Assembly (NCBI GenBank): GCA_945860725.1
Contig: CAMAQZ010000018.1
Coordinates: 1 to 33,289 of the forward strand
Origin: Klebsiella pneumoniae
GTDB lineage: Bacteria > Pseudomonadota > Gammaproteobacteria > Steroidobacterales > Steroidobacteraceae
Reading direction: 5' to 3'
DNA: 33,289 bases
The notes below the pieces were generated by a model. It saw nothing but the letters and a program-made list of their open reading frames with translations, was not told the DNA's origin and ran no database searches. Below, in pieces: positions 19,201-26,393 of this stretch. Each line of letters opens with the position of its first letter. Positions within the stretch are counted from its first letter, which is position 1. The position numbers and the translations under genes are program-made.

Positions 19201-20011
19201 GGAAGAGGTTGGAGATGTTGCGGCCGCCGCGCTCGAACACGCGGAAGATGTCGGCGGGGGGAAGGTTCTCCCAATGCGGCAGCGGATACACCCGATCGAT
19301 GATCTCGTGGCGATCGCGTTCCTCGGGCGTCGACTTCGCGCCCTCAATGATGGCGGCCTTGCCATCACGCGTGTAGCCCTCGCCGAAGATGTAATTCTTG
19401 AACGGCAGGAGGCCGTTGTTGTAGGCGGCACCGCCCCAGAACATGGTGGAGGTCGCCATCAGACTGCGCTTCGCGTCGGCGATGGTCTTGGCATGGCAGG
19501 CGCCGCAGGACTCCTCCACGATCCGGTAATCGCCGGGGTTCACGAAGCGGATGAACTCGGGCGCCTCCTGGTTGAGCAGCGTGTAGGTGCGCTCAGGCGT
19601 GGCGCTCGACGGGAAATGCCAGGCGTCCGGGAGGCGCGGCAGCACATGCGCATCGTCGCGGACGCGGGCGTACGCCGGGTCGCTGTGCACGGCCGCTTTG
19701 GCATCTGGGCTCTTCGCACCGCCCATGAAGCGCACGCCGGCATCGCCACCATGACAGTCCGTGCAACCGAGGATCACGCCGGGGTTGGCGTGCATGCTCG
19801 GCAGGTCGGTCGCGGTGTGGCAATCGAGACAGCCCACGCTTTTCGCTGCGGCCTCAGTCGGCGTCTGGCGCGCGGGCGCCGCCGGATAGACCGGATAGCT
19901 GCGCTCCACTGCGTGGTACGCCTCGCTCGCCCAGACGGCGAGCGGCGACACGGCGAGCAACGATGCGATCAGGCCGGCGATCCTTACGTAGCGGGTATAG
20001 CGCATCTTCAT
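16205..20011 (-). CDS. Decaheme cytochrome c fused to LVIVD beta-propeller
   Basis: This 1268-aa protein has a signal peptide (MKMRYTRYVRIAGLIASLL, cleavage near AVWA). Ten CXXCH motifs are seen in order: CLDCH (61), CTDCH (83), CGACH, CSACH, CMICH, CVDCH, CKDCH, CYACH, CGGCH and CSDCH (~783). From about residue 810 to 1180 come repeated beta blades with the LVIVD pattern, e.g. LRVVDVAS, LIVVDVNTL, LVVVDMTAP, LEVLDVTQP and IAIIDIERV, i.e. a beta-propeller. It is probably exported to the periplasm or cell surface. It follows the beta-barrel gene by 19 nt, so it may be the barrel's cytochrome partner. The enzyme or electron-transfer substrate is unknown; no hydroxylamine-oxidoreductase signature was noticed. 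Confidence 0.9.
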   Translation of the reverse strand: MKMRYTRYVRIAGLIASLLAVSPLAVWASEAYHAVERSYPVYPAAPARQTPTEAAAKSVGCLDCHTATDLPSMHANPGVILGCTDCHGGDAGVRFMGGAKSPDAKAAVHSDPAYARVRDDAHVLPRLPDAWHFPSSATPERTYTLLNQEAPEFIRFVNPGDYRIVEESCGACHAKTIADAKRSLMATSTMFWGGAAYNNGLLPFKNYIFGEGYTRDGKAAIIEGAKSTPEERDRHEIIDRVYPLPHWENLPPADIFRVFERGGRNISNLFPETGVPNVAGATQRLEEPGRPDIKQSNRGPGTGARIAVPVLNIHKTRLNDPLLWFMGTNDNPGDYRSSGCSACHVVYANDRDPRHSGPYAAYGHAGRSQTVDPTIPKDRSGHPLKHAFSRAIPTSQCMICHMHQPNMFMNSFLGYTMWDYESDAPSMWPAEQVFPTAEEMRKVLERNPEGAAPRGKWADPEFVSQVSTLNPTLKDTQFADYHGHGWNFRAVHKRDRKGNLLDAEGGSIAADDPQKWTKTVQMSSIHVDVGMHCVDCHFAQDSHGNGHLYGSVAAAVEIDCKDCHGTTRARTTLRTSGPAAAANATDLSLIRNPDGSRRFEWRGDTLVQRSAVTPGLEWEVSQVKDSATPGNKNYDDKAARAHTMSRDTKTQRWGPDIPWEMLAHNDDKMECYACHTSWTTSCGGCHMPIEANSKTSRHRYEGGETRNYATYNPQVAREDIFMLGLRGPSEGGKIAPVRSTSALVLSSKNSNRERIYVQQPPISASGFSSQAMNPHYPHTERKTETKGCSDCHLSRDGDNNAIVAQTLGYGTQFINFTGLNAYVGTGKGVMAVEVTEYDEPQAVIGSYLHRYAYPKWYGEHLARDRRLQHSAALAGEAAGCVQLRGEYLFSAEGRRGLRVVDVASVANKGFSQKIVSAPFSSLGQRTQVVSRDATCVALPTTQPVHPPRNEGELMRKANLEQPFLPIYNYALVTDSVEGLIVVDVNTLADGEFRNNFLKRALTWNPDGRLTGARRLVIAGNLVYIVTTRALVVVDMTAPMRPSVLAEVALEDPRALALQFRYLFVTTARGLEVLDVTQPAAPRRVPGAVVSLAQAAGLTVARTYAYVADGAGGIAIIDIERVERPVLVQSWNAEGGLVDARDVVVASTNASLFAYVADGKGGLKVVQLTSPASQPNFYGFSPEPRPQLIASYATRTPALSLSRPLERDRAVDESGGQVAVFGRRGSRPFNLVEMRQLFLDADSQPWFVDDVPSMPPTIPSRPARAEGGR

Positions 20012-20030
20012 GTGTCGTCTCGATGGTTCA

Positions 20031-21851
20031 TCAGTAGGTCAACACCAGGTTGCCGAGCACCGCCCATGAGGTGCGGTCGCCGAACAGCGCGCGGTACCCG
20101 TCACCCGGCAGCAGCGCCGAGGCCGATACCCGCGCCACCACGTTCTGTATCGCGAGCGGTCGCCACACCAACGCCACCGAGGCGTCGAAGCCGATGTCGC
20201 GCGGTATCCCGCTCTGCGCACGCGCCACCTGCAACGTTGCCGTGTGGTCGAACGCGAGATGGTTGAGGTTGCCGCTGACGCGCAGCGTCGGTGTCAGATC
20301 CAGATCCGCGCCGACGCCGATGAGACGCAGCCCGGGATTGGTGAAGTTGGATTGACCAAATTCTTTGGAAGACCGCAGCGAGTTCAGCAACCCGTTGCGG
20401 CCGGACAGCGCGACCCTTCCGCCCGCGATCAGGGGCACCGGCTCGCGCATCCAGAAGCTGGTGTCGGCACCCGCAAACAGCGGATTCTCGAAGATCGCAT
20501 CGAACCCCTCGCCCCGTCCGTCGAAAGGGTCGGGGTCGCCGGAGGCCCAAGCAAGCGAGGCACGTATGCGGGCCCATGAGAGATCCTTGGAGAGCTCCGC
20601 CGCAAGGAAACCCGCGCGAATGTCCTCTTTCCGCTCACTGAAGGTGCCGCGCGTCGAATCACCGAGCGCGAGATAGGCGCTCGTCGAGAGGTTGAGGCCG
20701 CCGAGATGCCCGTCGCCCGACACACCGAGATAAGTCACGTCGTAGTCGCGCGGCCGCTCGAGGCCGATGGATGCCGGTCGCTGCAGGATGCCGTTGTCGT
20801 CGTACTGCAGCGCGTCGCCCTCGCGGTTGCGGTTGTGCACGACCGTGCCCTGCACCGTGAAGCCGAGCCGCGGCCAGTCCTGCAGGTAAGCGTTGACCAC
20901 GTAGATGTCGTCGTCGCGCAGCGCCGCTGCGCCGCGCTCGACGAGGTTGTTGAGGCCGCTGTTGGTGTCCTTGTCGATGCGGCGGAACCATGCGAGGTTG
21001 TACTGGATGTGGTTGTCGTCCCGGATACCGAACAGGCGCGCGCCGAACAGGCTGTCGTTGAGCAGGAATCCACGGAAATCCGAGGTGAAGGGCTGCACGC
21101 CGACACGCAGGCTGTCGAAGTCGTAGCGCGACGACACGTTGCGCAGGTGCTTGTCGACGAAGGCGGCCTGGATGCCGACCGCCGCCTCGGTGCGCGTCTT
21201 ACCCGCGTCGGCATCGGCCTTGAGCAGTCCGCGCTCCTCCACCACCACATGCGAGATGTTGATCGCTGGCGTGAACCGGAACTCCCAGTCGGGCGGCTTG
21301 AACACCGTATCGCCCTGGTAGAGCACGGTCTCGAGCACGAAAGTCTGCGAATACACCTGTTGGCGGCCGTTGCCGAAGGTGTCGAGGGATCCGGCGCGGT
21401 CGGTGACCGGGCCGCCGACCGGCAGCGGGAAGTCGCGCGGTTCGATCACCGTGTCCGAGACACCGATCAACGCCAAGAACCAGTCGTCGCCGAACATGGG
21501 TATATCGCCCTTCAACCGGTTCTGGCCGTTGTAGGGGTCGAGCAGGTTCTCTTCGAGGCCGATCGACTCAACGATGCGCCATCGGTCGGGCAGACCCTGC
21601 AATTGGCCAATCTCCTCCAGCGCGGGCGTACGCAGCCGCGTGGGGTCGCAAGGATCGCGCCGGTACTCCAACACCGGCACCGTCGGACTGCGTCGCCGCG
21701 GATCGGCGGGTTCGACGCGCGGACACGGATCCTGTTCGACTGACGCCGGAGTCGGTGGTGCCGTCTCTTGTGCGTGCACCGGCAGCGCGGCGGCGACGGC
21801 GAGCAGGGTCAGCGCGGGAGCGATTGATGCGGGGCGACGATCAGAGGCCAC
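20031..21851 (-). CDS. Outer-membrane beta-barrel protein in cytochrome operon
   Basis: The start is a GTG at 21851 with a strong AGGAG seven bases upstream, overlapping the preceding gene by 11 nt. The 606-aa product has a signal peptide (cleavage near VHA, residue 27). The mature part is made of alternating beta strands with Asp/Asn/Gly turns and ends in an aromatic residue (LVLTY), the usual beta-signal. A stretch with ASGDPDPFDGRGEGFDAIF and neighbouring motifs recalls the alginate-export porin family. It lies between a heme-binding-type lipoprotein and a decaheme cytochrome, which suggests the outer-membrane channel of a porin-cytochrome conduit, but no close match to MtrB was recognised. 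An early Cys pair (DPCPRVEP, RRDPCDP) may form a disulfide. Confidence 0.82.
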   Translation of the reverse strand: MASDRRPASIAPALTLLAVAAALPVHAQETAPPTPASVEQDPCPRVEPADPRRRSPTVPVLEYRRDPCDPTRLRTPALEEIGQLQGLPDRWRIVESIGLEENLLDPYNGQNRLKGDIPMFGDDWFLALIGVSDTVIEPRDFPLPVGGPVTDRAGSLDTFGNGRQQVYSQTFVLETVLYQGDTVFKPPDWEFRFTPAINISHVVVEERGLLKADADAGKTRTEAAVGIQAAFVDKHLRNVSSRYDFDSLRVGVQPFTSDFRGFLLNDSLFGARLFGIRDDNHIQYNLAWFRRIDKDTNSGLNNLVERGAAALRDDDIYVVNAYLQDWPRLGFTVQGTVVHNRNREGDALQYDDNGILQRPASIGLERPRDYDVTYLGVSGDGHLGGLNLSTSAYLALGDSTRGTFSERKEDIRAGFLAAELSKDLSWARIRASLAWASGDPDPFDGRGEGFDAIFENPLFAGADTSFWMREPVPLIAGGRVALSGRNGLLNSLRSSKEFGQSNFTNPGLRLIGVGADLDLTPTLRVSGNLNHLAFDHTATLQVARAQSGIPRDIGFDASVALVWRPLAIQNVVARVSASALLPGDGYRALFGDRTSWAVLGNLVLTY

Positions 21852-23835
21852 TGCAAGGCTCCTGCTCGTTGGAATCGAGGAACGGCGCCTGCGGACAGCT
21901 CACAAACCGCAGGCGTACCCCGTTCGGGGCCAACTGGTCGGATCGGCGCGCTGGCGCGGCATGCTGCGGACCGCCCGTCGTGAAGCCGGCGCGTGCGAGA
22001 CTAAGAAAGGCCACCATGTCGTCCTGATCGATGCCGTCACCGGACACGCCGATCGCACCGACCAGCGTCTCGCCACGATAGACCGGCACCGCACCCGGGA
22101 AGATCTGGATGCCGTTGGCGAGCAGCGAGGCCGGCGCCCGCTGCTGGAAGCCGCTGTCGAAGCCACTGATGCCACTGCAGTTGCGTGGTACGTCCGGCGC
22201 GAGACCCACGACGAAGGCGACATGCTGGATGATCGCGTTGTGCACGATGTCGAGCTGCAGACCCGTGCTGAACGGACTCCAGCGGCCGGCAGGCTTCGCG
22301 AGCGGTCCGTACGGGTTGCCATCCACACCGTCGGGGAAGTTCGGCCGCGCGAGGTTGCCCACCGCGCGCGCCGTGAACGCCACCTGCCCGTCCGCGAGCG
22401 CGTTCGGCAGGCCGAGCAGTGCCCGCACCGCCGGCACATAGTCGCCGGACGCATCGGCGCGCAGCACCGTGAGCCCGCCGTCCAGGTAGACCGCCGGCGG
22501 CAACGCCTGCAGCAAGGCCGCCGCGCGCGGCGAGGAGAAGAAGGCCGCTGTCCGCGCCTTCTGTAAAGACACGTCGATGCCGAACACCGGCGCATCACGC
22601 GTACGCGTGATGCCGAGGATGGTGCCGTTGGAGTCGACCATCGAGATGGTGACGCGGGCCGGCGTGCCGAGCGGCCGACGGATCTGCGCTCGGCTGCGGT
22701 TCGCGACGCCGAGCGCGGCACGCAGGATGGCCTGCACCTCCGCGGCGGTGAGCGCGCCAGCAGGCTCGGTGCCCGCCCGCGGCCGATATCGCTCCACGCC
22801 GGCGGCATCGACCAGCACGAATGCATCGAGGCCCGGATAATCGAGCGTATCGGCGCGGATGCCCGACACCGCCTGACCAAAGGGCGTGCCGGCGCGGATC
22901 GTCGCGGTCGCGTAACCCGGCACCGCAAGTAACGCGCCGACCGTCCCCAGAGTGGAGAACACGGGCGCAGCCGATGGGACGGCGCGCAGACCGCTCGCTT
23001 CGACATCGCTGAAGCGCAGCGTCTTGCCGTCCGCGGTGATGCGGTCAGCACGCCGGTCCTCAGGTGCGGCGAGACCCACCGTAGCAGCGAGCGCGATGGC
23101 CTCATCGAGGTCGTCATCGCGGTCGATGATATTGGGGTCGAGGCTGTACAAGCCATCGGCGATGACGCCCACACCGCCCACTGGTGTGCCGGCGAGATAC
23201 AACGGAAAACCCCCGGGATCGGCCGCAAGACCGAGCGGCGAACGCTTCGGGCCGGCATCGGGCGCGCTGCCCGCGAAACGCGCCGAGAGGTCGGAGCAGG
23301 CCAACTGGCTGAACTGCACGCCGAACAACGGTCCGCCGGGCGCAAGCGCCTCGCCCGGGTTGAAGTGCGACTGGACGATCTGGCTCGCCGTGCGGGTGCT
23401 GAACGCATTACCTTCGCTCGACAGATACGCGCCAGTGACGGCCTTGGCGATCGCCGCCATCGTCGTCGGCACGACGCTCAAGCCTTCGAGACCGCCCTCG
23501 ATTCGAACTGAGCCGCGCGTGCTGCGCACCATCACCGTCGATGCTGCGCCGTTCATCGCATATACCGCGAGCACGTTACCGACACGATCGACCACCGCGA
23601 TGGTGGCGCGCGCGTTGCGTGCCTGGGCTTCGGCGACCGCGCGCGCGATGACGCCCTCGACCTGTGCGACACCGAGCGCCGTGCTAGCGTTCGCGCAGAA
23701 GCCCTCGCAGGCAGGGTTCACGGCACCGCTGCCTGCGCCGCTGCCGCTCGCGACCGAGGTCGCGGATCCCGGGCCGCCGCCGCCGCCGCAGGCCGCGAGC
23801 AGCGCCGCCACGACAAGCACGCCGCAACGCCGCAT
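21841..23835 (-). CDS. Lipoprotein with duplicated GlcG/HbpS (DUF336) heme-binding-type domains
   Basis: The start is the ATG at 23835 (MRRCGVLVVAALLAAC), sharing one base with the upstream TGA and preceded by GGAG eight bases away. A longer frame to 23889 lies inside the FHA-cytochrome gene. Cys16 is the lipidation site, followed by a polyglycine tether. The rest of the 664-aa protein holds two GlcG/HbpS-like regions, about residues 55-290 and 350-640. Visible motifs are ATIAVVDRVGNVLAVYAMNG in the first; VTISMVDSNGTILGITRTRD and VPVYRGETLVGAIGVSGDG in the second. HbpS binds heme, whereas most GlcG proteins lack a known role. Its place among cytochromes hints at heme handling or electron transfer on the outer membrane. 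Confidence 0.82.
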   Translation of the reverse strand: MRRCGVLVVAALLAACGGGGGPGSATSVASGSGAGSGAVNPACEGFCANASTALGVAQVEGVIARAVAEAQARNARATIAVVDRVGNVLAVYAMNGAASTVMVRSTRGSVRIEGGLEGLSVVPTTMAAIAKAVTGAYLSSEGNAFSTRTASQIVQSHFNPGEALAPGGPLFGVQFSQLACSDLSARFAGSAPDAGPKRSPLGLAADPGGFPLYLAGTPVGGVGVIADGLYSLDPNIIDRDDDLDEAIALAATVGLAAPEDRRADRITADGKTLRFSDVEASGLRAVPSAAPVFSTLGTVGALLAVPGYATATIRAGTPFGQAVSGIRADTLDYPGLDAFVLVDAAGVERYRPRAGTEPAGALTAAEVQAILRAALGVANRSRAQIRRPLGTPARVTISMVDSNGTILGITRTRDAPVFGIDVSLQKARTAAFFSSPRAAALLQALPPAVYLDGGLTVLRADASGDYVPAVRALLGLPNALADGQVAFTARAVGNLARPNFPDGVDGNPYGPLAKPAGRWSPFSTGLQLDIVHNAIIQHVAFVVGLAPDVPRNCSGISGFDSGFQQRAPASLLANGIQIFPGAVPVYRGETLVGAIGVSGDGIDQDDMVAFLSLARAGFTTGGPQHAAPARRSDQLAPNGVRLRFVSCPQAPFLDSNEQEPCSGL

Positions 23836-25514
23836 CAGCGCCGCTCCGTCAACCGGGAGAGCGCGCCCTTGAGTGCCGGCGATTGCCACAGCGGCTGTTC
23901 AGGACCATGGAAACCGTGGCAATCGATGCAGGCGCTCGGTATCCGCGCGGTCGACGCGGCGGCCGTACCCTGCGCTGCTGCAACGGGCACTCCCACAACG
24001 GGCGCCGCCTCGCCGCGCTCGCCGCCATGACAGTCGCGGCAGGTCTCGATGCGGGGCATGAGGACATCGCTCGCCGTCTTCGATGTCTCGGCCGTGTGGC
24101 AAGTGCTGCATGGAGTGAGCGAAGTGCCGTGCTCGGCGTGGTCAAAGCGCGCCTGCGGCATCCAGATGTCGGGGAGCTTTACCGGCGTCACCTTCCACAG
24201 CGGTTCCGCGGCCGTACCCTCACGGCGTACCTCGTGGCAATCGACGCAGGCCCGGCGCTCGAAGAGGTCGGTCGCCACGCGCAGTGCTCGCTCACGCGCC
24301 TGTCCGAGCAGCTGCGCGCGCTCGGCAGGTGCGATATCGATGCCCGGGGGCAGCGCCACCTTGTCGGCGGCAGCCTTCGGATCGACATAACCGCCGAGAT
24401 AGCGCGCGCTGTAATGACCGACAATCACGCGCAGCGCTTCGGCGGGATCACCGTGCGGCACCGCGCGCTCCGGCTCGGCCGGATCGAAGTCGAGGCGGTG
24501 GCAGGACGCGCAATGCGCCTCCATCTTGATGGGCGCGAAGCCCGCTGCGCCCGCATCGGGCACATGGCAATCGGCGCACTTCATCACCACATCCCCCTGC
24601 GGCGCCTTGATGCCCTTGGGGTCGAGATGTGCCGCGTGCGTGAACTCGAGACCAGACGGCGGTGTCTCGACGCTGACGGCGCTGATGCGGAACGGCGGAT
24701 GCTGCTGCGCGAAATCGGTGACGGGCTGTGCGCCCTCTCGCGCGCCGTGCTTCAGCGGCTCCGCATGGCAATCGGTGCAGGTGCGTGAGTCCTGCTGCAC
24801 GAGGTGCGAGGGCTCGTCGTGCTCCACATGACAGTCGGTGCAGCGCGCCGCATCGAAGCTCGCGGCCGCCGGATGGTCGGCCGGCAGGTGCCGATGCAGG
24901 TTCGCGGCATGGCAATCGAGACAGGTCTCGTTGCGCACGCGCTCAAAGGGTTTGGCATGGCACGCCTTGCAGTCCTGCTCGAGCGATGTGTGCGCCGCGT
25001 GCAGCGGGCCGGAGCTCCAGTTCGCGTCGGAAGGCCAGCCTACGGCCCACGGCAGCACCAGCGCGCAGAGCAGCGACGCGAGGAAGAGACCCCACGCCCA
25101 AGGGCGCTTGCGCCACCCGGCGGCAGCCAGCGTCAACACCGGCGCGGCGGACTCGGCCTCGCGCTGCGGCTCCGGCGCAGATTGCTCGACCGTCAGCCGC
25201 AGCTCACCGGAGATCGCCGACTCACCAACCGTGATGCGCAGCGCACCAAGTAGCACCACATCACCGGGCGCGAGGCGGGCGTTGCGCACCGTCTCGTTAT
25301 TGACGGTCGCCTGCGCGGGAGGTTGGCAGCTCAGCATGAAGCCGGTGCCGCTCGCCCGGATCTGCGCATGCTGCAGCTGCATGCGTGGATCGTTCACCTG
25401 CAGCAGCTGGTCGGTCGCGCGGCCGATGCTCACGAAGCCGTCGTCGAATGATCGCTCGCGCACCGAGAGCGTATCGCCTGCGCTGCGGGTAACCTCGCTG
25501 ATTAGGATGCGCAT
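23835..25514 (-). CDS. FHA domain-TM-decaheme cytochrome c (c3-like)
   Basis: This 559-aa protein starts at the ATG at 25514 with GGTGAG overlapping the upstream stop. Residues 1-100 form an FHA domain (VSIGR at 28-32, LQHAQI around His49, VNNETV, GDVVLLG). One TM helix at about 139-160 follows. The remainder carries ten CXXCH sites: CKACH, CLDCH, CTDCH, CTDCH, CADCH, CASCH, CVDCH, CSTCH, CRDCH and CIDCH (~530). Topology would place the FHA domain in the cytoplasm and the hemes in the periplasm. In canonical FHA domains a Ser lies three residues before this His; here it is Gln46, so phosphothreonine binding may be weak or altered. It is likely the inner-membrane-anchored relay between the b cytochrome and outer components. 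Confidence 0.9.
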   Translation of the reverse strand: MRILISEVTRSAGDTLSVRERSFDDGFVSIGRATDQLLQVNDPRMQLQHAQIRASGTGFMLSCQPPAQATVNNETVRNARLAPGDVVLLGALRITVGESAISGELRLTVEQSAPEPQREAESAAPVLTLAAAGWRKRPWAWGLFLASLLCALVLPWAVGWPSDANWSSGPLHAAHTSLEQDCKACHAKPFERVRNETCLDCHAANLHRHLPADHPAAASFDAARCTDCHVEHDEPSHLVQQDSRTCTDCHAEPLKHGAREGAQPVTDFAQQHPPFRISAVSVETPPSGLEFTHAAHLDPKGIKAPQGDVVMKCADCHVPDAGAAGFAPIKMEAHCASCHRLDFDPAEPERAVPHGDPAEALRVIVGHYSARYLGGYVDPKAAADKVALPPGIDIAPAERAQLLGQARERALRVATDLFERRACVDCHEVRREGTAAEPLWKVTPVKLPDIWMPQARFDHAEHGTSLTPCSTCHTAETSKTASDVLMPRIETCRDCHGGERGEAAPVVGVPVAAAQGTAAASTARIPSACIDCHGFHGPEQPLWQSPALKGALSRLTERR

Positions 25515-25521
25515 CGGCGGC

Positions 25522-26391
25522 TCACCAGTAGAGGAATACGCTGACTACATGCGCGATGAGCGCGCCGAGCAGCCCGAAGGTGACGGGGACGTGCAGGTAG
25601 AGCCAGGCTTCGAGCCAGCCACGCAGACGCGCATCCTTCTGCAGGCGGCGCAGCAGCACGCGACGCGCGCCGATGGTCGAGAGCAGATCGTTGACCAGCC
25701 GCGCACGCTCGGCGTCGGTGCTACGCGAGAGCTGCCCGCTGAGCCAGTCGAGCATCCGGACCTGCCCCGCGTTGTCGGCCTCCGCCACGCCGGGCAACGA
25801 CACCACCGATCGGTCGCGCGCGGAGAGGATTGCGGAAGCGCCGCCACCGATGCGGGTCCCGGCGATGCCGGAGCGCAACGCAGCGTCGAACTCGGGCGGC
25901 AGCTGCTTTGCGATGCGCAGCGAGCGCGCGTCGAGCTCGGCGATCTCTTTAAGCATGCCGTCCTGCGTCTGCTGCGCGCGGTTGCGCGACATCTGCTCCG
26001 GATAGCGCTGGTACAGCACGACGCCGAACAGGCCGGAGAGGATCACCACCACCATCAACACGTAGCACAGCGTGTGGATGTTCCAACCAAACTGGAACCC
26101 GGTATGCAGTGTCGCCACCACAATCAACGCGAGACCGAGATAGACATGCGCGCTCACCCAGCCCCGCACCGTGCCGAGCGCCGAGGAATAACTGCGCTTG
26201 CGGATGCCGAGCGCAGCCATCCACAGGATCAGCGCTGCGCCAATGCCACCCAAGGTGTACCCAAGCCAAGTGCCACCGTTGGGCGGCGAGCGTGGGTCGT
26301 GCCAGGCGTAGAGCGCGATCGAGGCCGCGCACAGCGCCAGCGCGACCTTCAGATAGCGGCGTCCGGCATGGTCGAGAAACGACTGATGCAT
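25522..26391 (-). CDS. Predicted diheme b-type membrane cytochrome
   Basis: The ATG at 26391 lies two bases after the upstream TGA with GGAG eight bases before; a longer frame from 26520 overlaps the flavoprotein gene and is rejected. The 289-aa protein has four N-terminal TM helices (about 14-30, 43-62, 80-99, 106-127), a soluble charged region (130-260) and a fifth TM at the extreme C-terminus. TM3 carries His82 and His96, and TM5 carries His267 and His281. Each pair is 14 residues apart on one helix, as in membrane diheme b cytochromes. His106 is an additional candidate. It lies between the cytoplasmic flavo/Fe-S protein and the FHA-decaheme gene, so a transmembrane electron relay is inferred. 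I know no named family for it. Confidence 0.8.
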   Translation of the reverse strand: MHQSFLDHAGRRYLKVALALCAASIALYAWHDPRSPPNGGTWLGYTLGGIGAALILWMAALGIRKRSYSSALGTVRGWVSAHVYLGLALIVVATLHTGFQFGWNIHTLCYVLMVVVILSGLFGVVLYQRYPEQMSRNRAQQTQDGMLKEIAELDARSLRIAKQLPPEFDAALRSGIAGTRIGGGASAILSARDRSVVSLPGVAEADNAGQVRMLDWLSGQLSRSTDAERARLVNDLLSTIGARRVLLRRLQKDARLRGWLEAWLYLHVPVTFGLLGALIAHVVSVFLYW

Positions 26392-26393
26392 CG

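Noticed and set aside
17954-20266. 770-aa plus-strand open frame
   Set aside because: Antisense to the decaheme-propeller gene, whose ten heme motifs and signal peptide are unambiguous; no recognisable domain in the antisense product.
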